Assembly: GCA_964531335.1 (NCBI GenBank)
Contig: CAZHEV010000002.1
Location: 1-64,000 of the forward strand
Length of the DNA: 64,000 nt
Source of the DNA: CAZHEV01 sp964531335 [NCBI: uncultured bacterium]
Lineage (GTDB): Bacteria > Eisenbacteria > RBG-16-71-46 > CAZHEV01
Direction: 5' to 3'
The notes under the pieces are model-generated. The model did no database searches, was not told where the DNA came from, and worked only from the letters and a program-made list of their open reading frames with translations. The position numbers and the translations under genes are program-made. This document shows, one piece after another, positions 1 through 7,243 of this stretch. Numbering within the stretch: position 1 is the stretch's first letter; each line of letters begins with the position of its first letter.

Positions 1-339
1 AAGAAGGGTCCGTCTTGATCAGCACAGGCGGGTCAGTTCCGGTTAGCGGTGAAGCCACGCGCCCATCTCCTGTCGTGTGGGGATTGCCTTTGAGCCCGTG
101 ACGTGCTGCAATCCCTGCGCCAGTCGCTCCTTGGGGCAGATGAGGGACGTAGGTCAGCCTCTGCACTGACCCTGCATATGCCGGAGGAATTCATCGGGGC
201 TCCAGCTACTATCTGGTTCACTTGCTGAGGCTTAGCATTTGAAATCTTCTATCGCTGCGGACTGCGGAGAGATACCGTGCGGTCGTGGCCGGCCCATCCG
301 GGCGGGCGCATTTCTGCCCTTGCCAATGCCGACGAACTG
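1..339. other. No recognisable gene
   Basis: No reading frame on either strand resembles a protein I recognise, and none has a convincing ribosome binding site. A minus-strand frame near 33-221 is open but has no family features. This may be a decayed remnant at the edge of the accessory region. Confidence 0.3.
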
Positions 340-390
340 CAATACACTTGACAAAGGTAACGATTTGCGTCACCTTTATAAAGTGTATTG
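340..390 (+). promoter_or_regulatory. Palindromic operator over the abiEi promoter
   Basis: CAATACACTT (340-349) and AAGTGTATTG (381-390) are perfect inverted copies. A second, inner pair, AAGGT (354-358) and ACCTT (372-376), shares exactly the same centre at base 365. A consensus -35 hexamer TTGACA lies at 348-353, across the left arm. The site ends 13 bp before the ATG. AbiEi proteins are known to repress their own promoters by binding inverted repeats, so this is probably the self-regulatory operator (inference). Confidence 0.6.
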
Positions 391-402
391 CAGGGAGCTT
401 CC

Positions 403-1185
403 ATGTCAGCCTCAGACTTCATCGCCGGCCTGCCGGCCCAGGGGCGGTACCATTTCACCACCGAGGAAGCCCTTCAGATGGGTGAGTCGTCACTGGGTGG
501 GGTCCGTGCAGCTATCAGGCGTCTGAGAAGGAAGGGCCTTGTCGCAACACCCTACCGCGGGTTCCATGTGATCGTGCCTCCGGAGTATCGGCGGATTGGG
601 TGTATGCCGGCTGAGCAGTTCATTCCACAGCTCATGGACCATCTGGAATCTGCGTACTACGGAGCACTGCTTACCGCCGCTCGGTACCATGGGGCGGGCC
701 ATCAACAGCCGCAGGTCTTCCAGGTCATGGTACCCAAGAACCGGCCGAGCATAGCATGCGGTGCGGTGCGGGTGGAGTTCCCCGCACGCCACAACGCTGA
801 CCGGATTCCCTATGTTCTATTCAATACTCCCCGCGGTCGGATTTCCGTGTCCAGTGCAGAGGCGACGGCGTTCGATCTGATAGGCTACTTTACAAGCGCC
901 GGCGGGCTCGACAATGTAGCTACCGTGCTCAGCGAGCTCCTGGAGGCAATGAAACCTGAGCGGCTGCCTGAAGTTGCAGCCTTGTCGCCCAGGCCGTGGT
1001 CGCAGCGTCTGGGCTACCTATTATCATTGATTGGGGCAGCGGGGCACGCGGACGCGCTCGAGCGCTGCTTGGTTGGTTCTGCCACAAGGTCCGTGGCGCT
1101 TGATCCTAACTGCGAGGTCTCGGGGACATCCAAGGATGAGCGGTGGAACGTCATTGTCAACGTGAAGGTTGAATCGGACCTGTGA
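403..1185 (+). CDS. abiEi: AbiEi-type antitoxin / transcriptional regulator
   Basis: This 260-residue protein is the antitoxin half of a type IV (AbiE) toxin-antitoxin pair. The N-terminal third (about 1-65) is a winged-helix region with a GFHVIVPPEYR motif that is typical of the family. The middle part (about 80-115) has the family-like stretch around HGAGHQQPQVFQV, and the C-terminal part is the antitoxin domain. ATG at 403 was chosen because AGGGAG sits 5 bp upstream; an in-frame ATG at 388 lies inside the operator. The stop overlaps the GTG start of the toxin remnant (GTGA), the usual coupled arrangement. Expression is probably autoregulated through the palindrome just upstream. The partner toxin is truncated, so the antitoxin is now an orphan. 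Confidence 0.85.
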   Translation: MSASDFIAGLPAQGRYHFTTEEALQMGESSLGGVRAAIRRLRRKGLVATPYRGFHVIVPPEYRRIGCMPAEQFIPQLMDHLESAYYGALLTAARYHGAGHQQPQVFQVMVPKNRPSIACGAVRVEFPARHNADRIPYVLFNTPRGRISVSSAEATAFDLIGYFTSAGGLDNVATVLSELLEAMKPERLPEVAALSPRPWSQRLGYLLSLIGAAGHADALERCLVGSATRSVALDPNCEVSGTSKDERWNVIVNVKVESDL

Positions 1186-1370
1186 TACCTCTTGATTTCA
1201 TTACCGAGTGGAGAAGGCAGGCTCCTTGGGTGCAAGATACCCGGATCGAACAGGATCTCATAATCAGCCGGGTTCTTGTCACCTTATTCAGACCCGAAGT
1301 GGCGGGGAGTGCTCTGGCCTTTCGCGGGGGCACTGCTCTTCATAGACTCCACCTGAGACCCCCTGCTCGG
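1182..1370 (+). pseudogene. abiEii: Truncated AbiEii nucleotidyltransferase toxin
   Basis: The frame starts with GTG overlapping the antitoxin stop. It reads as the first 63 or so residues of an AbiEii/AbiGii toxin, including FRGGTALHRLHLRPPAR. In intact members this is followed at once by the YSEDIDL segment that carries the catalytic DxD. Here family similarity stops at about base 1370, and the frame runs on as unrelated sequence to 1655. The nucleotidyltransferase active site is therefore absent and the toxin should be inactive. No remnant of the C-terminal part is visible before tRNA-Ser at 1684, so the break looks like a deletion or replacement rather than a point frameshift. Confidence 0.75.
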
Positions 1371-1559
1371 AAAGTTACGCGCGGACCGAGCTCCTGGCCC
1401 GTCTGCCGGGCAAAGCGTGGAGAGGTTGAGCCAGCGAAGCCGACGCCCGTCGGCAGCGCCATTCTGAATAGGCTCGGGCGTTCAGTGTTTGGTTTGAGCT
1501 CAAGATGTCTTGGTCCGCTGAAGAGCCTAATGAGGCTCGCCCAGGGGAAGGCTATCGTC

Positions 1560-1586
1560 TTGACAGTCTGTGAATTAGCTGATAAT
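1560..1586 (+). promoter_or_regulatory. Putative promoter for tRNA-Ser
   Basis: TTGACA (1560-1565) is followed 15 bp later by GATAAT (1581-1586). The spacing is short, but both hexamers are good, and the site lies about 100 bp upstream of tRNA-Ser in otherwise non-coding DNA. Nothing else is recognisable between 1371 and 1683. Confidence 0.4.
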
Positions 1587-1683
1587 TTGGTCCGGTGTTG
1601 CGGGTTGCCGCCTGGAAGGGCACCGGGCTCTGAGACCGCGATTGGCATGGGCTAGGTCCAAGGCTCCAAAGCGTACAAGATAC

Positions 1684-1777
<94 letters not shown>

Positions 1778-1914
1778 GATGGTGGGATCGCCTCGCAGTC
1801 GGCTAACCGAGCGTGCCCTAGGCTGGGACATACGCGGAGATCGCACGTCGGCGCGGGCTGGTCACGCGGCAACCGCGGCCACGGTTGCACTGGCGCTGCG
1901 GGTGTCCGTTCGGT

Positions 1915-1956
1915 TATAATAATTGCCTGACATCAGGGGCTCCATTCGGGGGCCCC
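1915..1956 (+). promoter_or_regulatory. -10 element and hairpin between the two tRNA genes
   Basis: A perfect -10 hexamer TATAAT lies at 1915-1920, but the best -35 (TTGCAC, 1885-1890) is 24 bp away, so promoter function for tRNA-Ala is uncertain. At 1936-1956 GGGGCTCC can fold with GGGGGCCCC around an ATTC loop. No T-run follows, so it may be a processing or pausing hairpin. Confidence 0.3.
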
Positions 1957-1982
1957 GTTCATAACGATTGGCCAAGATAGGT

Positions 1983-2058
1983 GGGGATGTAGCTCAGTTG
2001 GGAGAGCGCCTCGTTCGCAACGAGGAGGTCGGCGGTTCGACTCCGCTCATCTCCACCA
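1983..2058 (+). tRNA. tRNA-Ala(CGC)
   Basis: GGGGATG (1983-1989) pairs with CATCTCC (2048-2054), with discriminator A and an encoded CCA. The anticodon loop TTCGCAA between CCTCG and CGAGG gives CGC, which reads the alanine codon GCG. The length of 76 nt and the GGTTCGACTCC T-arm are normal. Confidence 0.95.
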
Positions 2059-2103
2059 TATAATCTATGTTTTTGCAATGGATTAGAGCACACCAAAATC
2101 CGC

Positions 2104-2174
2104 TTGCCCTCTTCGCCTTCCATGCTATTATAGGATCTGATGCAAAGCTAAAATAGCGATGATTGCTATTTTAG
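2104..2174 (+). promoter_or_regulatory. fic promoter with palindromic operator
   Basis: TTGCCC (2104-2109) and TATTAT (2126-2131), 16 bp apart, form a plausible promoter. Just downstream CTAAAATAGC (2148-2157) and GCTATTTTAG (2165-2174) form a perfect 10-bp inverted repeat with a 7-bp spacer, ending 16 bp before the start codon. This is an AT-rich site in a GC-rich context. It is a good candidate operator, possibly for the winged helix at the C-terminus of the Fic protein itself. Confidence 0.5.
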
Positions 2175-2190
2175 GATGCAGGGGGCTGCA

Positions 2191-3360
2191 ATGAAACGTA
2201 AGCTCCAGGGTCGCTACGTCCCTATATCCACAGCTGGCGAAAGCGCAAAGGCCTTTGTTCCCGATCCGCTGCCGCCGGATCCGCCGGTCAGCTGGACGCA
2301 CGAGTTGCGGGAGAAGTTCGACCAGGCTTTGATAGAGCTGGGTCGTCTTGACAGCGTCTCCGCTCTCCTGCCCGAAACCTCGCTCTTTGTTTACATGTAT
2401 GTTCGGAAGGAGGCGGTGCTCTCATCCATGATTGAGGGCACTCAGTCTTCGCTTTCCGATCTTCTTCTGTTTGAGCTCGACGAAGCGCCGGGTGTCCCTC
2501 TCGATGACGTCCGTGAGGTCAGCAATTATGTGGCGGCGCTTGACCATGGCCTGAGGCGTCTGTCGGATGGGTTTCCGCTTTCGCTTCGGCTGTTCAGGGA
2601 AATGCACGCCGTTCTCTTGAGAAAGGGATGTGGCAGTAAGCAGGCCCCGGGGGAGTTTAGAAGAAGCCAGAACTGGATTGGGGGCACTCGCCCCGGCAAC
2701 GCGCTTTTCGTTCCGCCGCCGGTGGAACACGTGCCGCAGTGCATGGGGGCACTTGAGATGTTCCTGCACGACAAACCTGGTCCGACGCCACCGCTGCTCA
2801 AAGCCGCTCTTGCTCACGTGCAGTTTGAAACCATACACCCATTCCTCGACGGTAACGGCCGTCTCGGCCGATTACTGATATCGCTGTTGTTGTGTGAGCG
2901 TGGTCTTCTGAAGGAGCCGATGCTGTACCTGAGTCTTCATTTCAAGAGGCACCGGCCGCACTACTATGACCTGCTCAACAACGTGCGTCTTTCAGGGAAC
3001 TGGGAAGCCTGGCTGGACTTTTTCGCGGATGCAGTAACAACTACCGCAAGGCAGGCGACACAAACCGCACAACAACTTCACGAATTGAGCGCCGGCGATC
3101 GTGATAGAATCAGCGGCCTTGGTCGTGCGGCTCCCTCGGCCATACGCCTGCATCGTGCGCTGATGGAACGTCCCATCGCGACCTCGGCGTGGTTGGTCAA
3201 GGCGACGGGCATCACCCCGGCCACGGTAAACAAGACGCTAAGACGTCTGGAGGTACTAGGCATTGTACGTGAGCTCACTGCGAAGAAGCGCAATCGCATA
3301 TACAGTTATGTGGGATATGTTGAGATCCTGAATCGCGGCCTCGAACCGCCTGACGGGTGA
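2191..3360 (+). CDS. Fic family protein (class II, with C-terminal winged helix)
   Basis: This 389-residue protein belongs to the Fic family, which usually transfers AMP from ATP to hydroxyl side chains of target proteins. The catalytic motif HPFLDGNGRLGR is at about 216-227, with the Fic N domain before it. The inhibitory motif SxxxEG (S78, E82, G83) lies N-terminal to the Fic core, as in self-inhibited class II enzymes. The last 90 or so residues form a winged helix-turn-helix (around TGITPATVNKTLRRLE), suggesting DNA binding and self-regulation at the palindrome upstream. ATG at 2191 is preferred over 2176 because of the AGGGGG ribosome binding site. There is no separate antitoxin gene, which fits an internally inhibited Fic. 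Confidence 0.88.
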   Translation: MKRKLQGRYVPISTAGESAKAFVPDPLPPDPPVSWTHELREKFDQALIELGRLDSVSALLPETSLFVYMYVRKEAVLSSMIEGTQSSLSDLLLFELDEAPGVPLDDVREVSNYVAALDHGLRRLSDGFPLSLRLFREMHAVLLRKGCGSKQAPGEFRRSQNWIGGTRPGNALFVPPPVEHVPQCMGALEMFLHDKPGPTPPLLKAALAHVQFETIHPFLDGNGRLGRLLISLLLCERGLLKEPMLYLSLHFKRHRPHYYDLLNNVRLSGNWEAWLDFFADAVTTTARQATQTAQQLHELSAGDRDRISGLGRAAPSAIRLHRALMERPIATSAWLVKATGITPATVNKTLRRLEVLGIVRELTAKKRNRIYSYVGYVEILNRGLEPPDG

Positions 3361-4142
3361 GTCTCAGAATGGCCAGGGCGAGGATACGATTCTCGCCGTC
3401 TCAGCCAAAGCAAATGAATGGAAGCGGGTTTCGATCTGTAGGAAGCCGCTTCTTCTTCTTGGAGGGCGGCGAACCAGTGGGGCGAGAACGACCAGCAAAA
3501 GGAGATCCCTGATCTCTCAGAGGGCAAACTCGCCGAAAGCGAGTATTGGCTAGGCCCCTCCGTGGTAGCAATGAAGGGGTAGGGTCACGTGCTCTGGGAA
3601 GATGTGGGCGAATAGGGAAATCGGAGCAGGAAAATAGGGTTGGTGCCCAGCTATCGACTTGCCGCGGCAACAGGATCGCCGCCGCCGCCTCGCCATCACC
3701 CTCCATGCCGCCCTGCCGAAGACACCCTCCGCAGCCTTCGAAAAGCGACCTCCCCCGCCGCCCATCGAAACCCCCGCCCGCCGGTCGCATTCTCAATCAC
3801 TGCACTGGCTTATCTCTTGCACTACCACAAGGGCGGCGAAGATTGCGAGTGAGAGCCCTACGAGTGTGACACATCCCCCACAACACCTAGGGTTTTGAAT
3901 CCAAGAGTGTTACGAGTCGCCCGCCCAACAGGACCCTCCCTTGGTTCCCAGCGAGAGGAACATGGGATGCAGTTACATAAGTGCATTCATCGACTTAGAG
4001 CCTGCGATGTGCATTGCCACCGAACCTGCCGTAGAGCACCGGTACGGCAAGCGGCCGCGACTCGCGCATCTTCATCCGCCGCCGCGCGCGGCGGATGGCG
4101 GCCGCACGGCTAGCATCCGCGCCCAGAAGGAGGTCATCCGCC
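3361..4142. other. Long non-coding stretch, no gene supported
   Basis: No open frame in these roughly 780 bases has a recognisable family or good ribosome binding site. A short hairpin, GGCGAG (3377-3382) with CTCGCC (3392-3397), follows the fic stop but lacks a T-run. From about 3650 to 3800 the + strand is rich in CGCC/CCG runs that open spurious frames. The last 15 bases contain the AAGGAGG ribosome binding site of the next gene. Confidence 0.4.
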
Positions 4143-5942
4143 ATGCCAACTAAACGAGTTTTGAAGTCTCCTGTATCGATCGCAGGGACCGGGCTGCTCT
4201 GCGCGCTCCTGTTCACCTTCTTGTGCCTGGGCATCTGCCCGGCTTCCGCGCGCGCCCAGGACAGCACGGTCTACGCCGACGATTTCCAGTCTTTCAACGT
4301 GGGGACCTTGGCTCGAGGATGCGGCGACATGACCGCCAACTCCTGGAGATGGGAAAGCCATCACCACTATGCCTGCTATTCGGCCGGCTGGGGCGTTGAC
4401 TACGACGCGCCCATGGGCGGCGCCTCGACCACCTCGGACAAGGAGCTTGTCCTTTGGGGTGGTGTCCCATTCGGCGGGGGAGGCGACTGCGCCGCCGCCG
4501 CGACGGACCCCGAGCTACAGAGCCTGTCCGATTACTCCGTCACGGTGAGGCTCTCCCCGATCTCTGTCGTCGACGAGATGTTCCCATGCAAGCGCGGCAC
4601 GATGGCCATAGCGGCCCGAGTGCAGGGGACGAGCGCTTTCTGTAGCGGATATCTATTGGCCCTCGTTCTCAACAATGGAGAGTCCCTGTGCGGGCAGGGC
4701 TCTTACTTGCAGCTTTTGCGCAACGAACGGGGGCCTTTCTGCGATGGTAGCGAGGCTCTCACGCTCCTTGCGAGCGAGCCCGTGGACATAACGGCGGACC
4801 TGGGCGGCATGTTCGATTCCTCACAGGAGTACGTCCTGAGTATGTGCATGGAAGGCTCGCAGATATACGGCGGGGTTTGGACAGCCCAGGACTGGGACGG
4901 AGGCGCGGGCCCGCCGCTGGCTGAGGTCACCGCCACCGACGAGACATACGTGATGGGCACGATTGGAGTCTACCAGGGCTCTGCGCGCTGCCGATTCGAC
5001 GACGTGTCGGTGACTACAGGCGGAAGCTGCATGTCCGAGGAACAAGACGGGCTCCTAGCCGATCTGGACTTCGATCCGAATACGCTCAATCTAAAGAGCA
5101 AGGGCAAGTACGTGACCTCCTATGTGGAGCTTTCCGAGGGCTACGACCCCAGGGATATCGACCTGAGCACGGTGCTGTTGAACGACGTCGTGCCCGCGGA
5201 GATGAGGCCTACGGGCGTGGGCGACTACGACATGGACGGCGTCGAGGATAGGATGATCAAGTTCGACAGATCCGCCGTGATCGAGCTGGTGGGCGCCTCG
5301 CAGAACATGGTCGTATCCGGCGGCACCTCAGGCGGCGCCGAGTGGTGTCTTGGAGGAGGCGCAGGCGGTGGTGCGGAGTGGCAAAACACCGGTGGCTCCG
5401 GCGGCGCGGAGTGGAGCACAGGGCCGGCGGCTGAGGCCGGGTCGCAGATCATGGCCCTGGGCCACGCCGATACGGTCGAGGTATGGGTGAGCGGTCTTCT
5501 GACCGACGGCACGGCGTTTCATGCGGCCGACACCATCCGGGTCATCGGCGGCGCGAACGGGCCGGCCAACGGCCCAAGCGGCGGCCCTGAGGCCGGAAAG
5601 GGCAAGGGCTCGGGCGGCTCTATAGGAGCGAGGTCAGCCGGCGCGGGCACGGCCGTCGGCTTCGACGGCGGCCCTGTCCTTAAGATCACGCCCACGGTCG
5701 TAACGAGCGGTACGAGGATAGGCTTTGAGCTGGCCGCGGGAAGCCGTGTGGGATTGTACATCTACGACGCGGCGGGCAGAAGGGTAAAGACCTTGATGGA
5801 GGATTACGCGGGCCCCGGCGTCCACTATGTCATGTGGAACAGGGACTCCGACACAGGCGCCGGCGTGCCGCCGGGTGTGTACTTCGTGAGACTGAGCCGC
5901 GCGGGCGATCCCTCGGGCCGCAAGCTCATGGTCGTAGACTGA
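4143..5942 (+). CDS. Secreted protein with FlgD-like Ig C-terminal domain
   Basis: This is an exported protein of 599 residues and unknown function. An N-terminal signal peptide (MPTKRVLK, then a hydrophobic core, ending near ASARAQD) is followed by a lectin/LamG-like beta-rich region, judged only by composition. A Gly-rich segment at about residues 395-430 contains three GGAEW repeats. The final 70 residues are a FlgD-like Ig domain (GLYIYDAAGRRVKTL ... GVYFVRL), used in many FCB-related phyla at the C-terminus of exported proteins. ATG at 4143 was chosen over 4095 because AAGGAGG lies 9 bp upstream and the signal peptide then starts cleanly. It is monocistronic and followed by non-coding DNA. 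Confidence 0.8.
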   Translation: MPTKRVLKSPVSIAGTGLLCALLFTFLCLGICPASARAQDSTVYADDFQSFNVGTLARGCGDMTANSWRWESHHHYACYSAGWGVDYDAPMGGASTTSDKELVLWGGVPFGGGGDCAAAATDPELQSLSDYSVTVRLSPISVVDEMFPCKRGTMAIAARVQGTSAFCSGYLLALVLNNGESLCGQGSYLQLLRNERGPFCDGSEALTLLASEPVDITADLGGMFDSSQEYVLSMCMEGSQIYGGVWTAQDWDGGAGPPLAEVTATDETYVMGTIGVYQGSARCRFDDVSVTTGGSCMSEEQDGLLADLDFDPNTLNLKSKGKYVTSYVELSEGYDPRDIDLSTVLLNDVVPAEMRPTGVGDYDMDGVEDRMIKFDRSAVIELVGASQNMVVSGGTSGGAEWCLGGGAGGGAEWQNTGGSGGAEWSTGPAAEAGSQIMALGHADTVEVWVSGLLTDGTAFHAADTIRVIGGANGPANGPSGGPEAGKGKGSGGSIGARSAGAGTAVGFDGGPVLKITPTVVTSGTRIGFELAAGSRVGLYIYDAAGRRVKTLMEDYAGPGVHYVMWNRDSDTGAGVPPGVYFVRLSRAGDPSGRKLMVVD

Positions 5943-6122
5943 GGCAAGTGAGGGGGACCGTGCCTGGAAGCTCCCTGGAACGTCCGCGGAAGCTCCGCGG
6001 CGCGGTCCTCAACAGACAGAGGCGTTCGCAGCGCCTGGCACACGAAGCGACATAGCGAGGCCGAAGGCCGAGCGAAGGAAAACGCCGCCTTCCAGCGCGA
6101 GCAAACAATGAACATCAGGGCC

Positions 6123-6286
6123 ACCCCTTGAGCCCGGTGTAAAAGGCCGCTGCGAAGGCGGCTTTCATTGCGGCAAGCCGCATCCGCTGCATGCGGTAGC
6201 GTCCGGGGTCGTCGAGGAAGTAGCGGCCTTCCTCGGGGAGCAGCACCAGGCTAACCTTCACGTTCGGGGCGACCCCGATGGGCAGG
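6123..6286 (+). repeat. 164-bp direct repeat, copy A (displaced 3' end of radical SAM gene)
   Basis: This block is identical base for base to 7246-7409, which is the 3' end of the minus-strand radical SAM gene. The match starts within the stop codon (only its first base is shared) and ends abruptly at 6286/7409. In this copy the stop becomes TGG, and the frame would end GLKG-W-P-stop. It is the displaced tail expected if the segment 6287-7245 was inserted at the 3' end of the radical SAM gene. Confidence 0.95.
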
Positions 6287-6322
6287 GGAGTGGAAGATCA
6301 GCAAGAATAAGGAAAAAGGCGC

Positions 6323-6369
6323 TTGACATGTAGTCCATAGTGACTACGATTGTAGTCAGAAAGGACTAC
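6323..6369 (+). promoter_or_regulatory. Promoter and 40-bp nested palindrome operator of the MNT gene
   Basis: TTGACA (6323-6328) and TACGAT (6345-6350) are 16 bp apart. Four half-sites share one centre at 6349.5: GTAGTCC (6330-6336), GACTAC (6342-6347), GTAGTC (6352-6357) and GGACTAC (6363-6369). The right-hand site also covers the AAAGGA ribosome binding sequence before the ATG at 6375. The operator therefore covers the -10, the start site and the SD. The winged helix in the encoded protein is the likely ligand (inference). Confidence 0.65.
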
Positions 6370-6374
6370 AAGAT

Positions 6375-6968
6375 ATGCGCGATCTTCTGCTTGGCAAATC
6401 TAAGACCAGGGACGCGATTCTCAGGCTCTTCTTCTCGTTGCCCGACAGGGAGCACTATCTGAGAGAGCTGGAACGACTCCTTGGCATTTCTGTTGCTAAT
6501 ATCAGGCGCGAGTTGGTGAGACTCGAGAAAGGGGGCATCTTTACGAGCCGCCGTGTGGGAAACCAGCGCCATTTCTCCGTAAACAAATCGCATCCGTTGT
6601 TTCCGGAGTACCGCAGCATTGTCTTCAAGACGATCGGTATTGCAGGGGCGCTGGCGGCGGTCCTCTCGGATGTCCCTTCTGTGCGCGTTGCCTTCGTTTT
6701 CGGGTCACTGGCAAGAGGCAGCGAAAGGCCCGAGAGCGACGTAGATCTCATGGTGATCGGGCGGATCAACTCCAAGAGGCTTCACGAGTTGATCTACCCG
6801 GTTCGGTCACGGCTGGGAAGGGAAATAAATGTAGTCCTGTTCGATCCTGATGATTTCCGTGAGCGATTCCGAAGGGAAGAGCATTTCATAAGATCTGTCA
6901 TGGAAGGACCAAGGGAATATGTAAAGGGAACCGAGAGTGAGCTTAGAGCGATTACTACTTCAAGGTAA
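6375..6968 (+). CDS. Winged-helix MNT-type nucleotidyltransferase (antitoxin-like)
   Basis: This 197-residue protein has an N-terminal ArsR-like winged helix (about 1-75) fused to a minimal nucleotidyltransferase domain (about 85-180). The nucleotidyltransferase signature is intact: G110-S111 followed by D122-x-D124. MNT proteins of this type commonly pair with HEPN ribonuclease toxins; where studied, the MNT partner neutralises the HEPN toxin, for example by AMPylation. The next frame downstream is the N-terminus of a HEPN-like protein, overlapping by 32 bp, but it is broken. The fused winged helix and the strong palindrome upstream point to autoregulation. The gene lies inside a segment bounded by 164-bp direct repeats, so it was probably acquired. 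Confidence 0.8.
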   Translation: MRDLLLGKSKTRDAILRLFFSLPDREHYLRELERLLGISVANIRRELVRLEKGGIFTSRRVGNQRHFSVNKSHPLFPEYRSIVFKTIGIAGALAAVLSDVPSVRVAFVFGSLARGSERPESDVDLMVIGRINSKRLHELIYPVRSRLGREINVVLFDPDDFRERFRREEHFIRSVMEGPREYVKGTESELRAITTSR

Positions 6969-7101
6969 GCTTGCCAAGCAGGAGACGTCACGTGATGAAG
7001 TTCGGGCGCTGTTTGGCGTCATTGAGCGTCTGCTGGTGGATGCCGAGATAGAGATAATGTCCACTGACGGCCGATTCGTATCTGCGTACGGTGCGCCGTA
7101 G
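6937..7101 (+). pseudogene. Broken HEPN-domain toxin (N-terminal fragment)
   Basis: A GTG at 6937, overlapping the end of the MNT gene, opens a 54-codon frame starting MSLERLLLQGKLAKQ. It runs through EVRALFGVIERLLVDAEI to STDGRFVSAYGAP and a TAG. This matches from memory the first 50 or so residues of small HEPN proteins, in which RFATAYNAALQLAT follows and the frame continues for about 90 more residues. In another frame after the stop, near 7168-7200, AFALSLPEETG resembles the later part, suggesting at least one frameshift plus a nonsense change. The RNase motif region (Rx4-6H) is not found, so the toxin is presumably dead. The remnant is cut off by repeat copy B at 7246. Confidence 0.6.
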
Positions 7102-7243
7102 CGCCGGATTTGGATGGCACTTGGCTTCGCATGTTGCCTTGCTGGCGTGCACAACCAAGCCTCGGTAAGATAATAGCGTTTGCACTTAGTCTCCCGGAGG
7201 AAACTGGTTCACCTTCTCCGATGACGAGAGAATGCCGGCCCAC

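Noticed and set aside
3361-4142. Remnant of a type I methylase-like gene
   Set aside because: A short + frame near 3460-3580 seemed suggestive, but no conserved motif could be shown, so it was left as non-coding.
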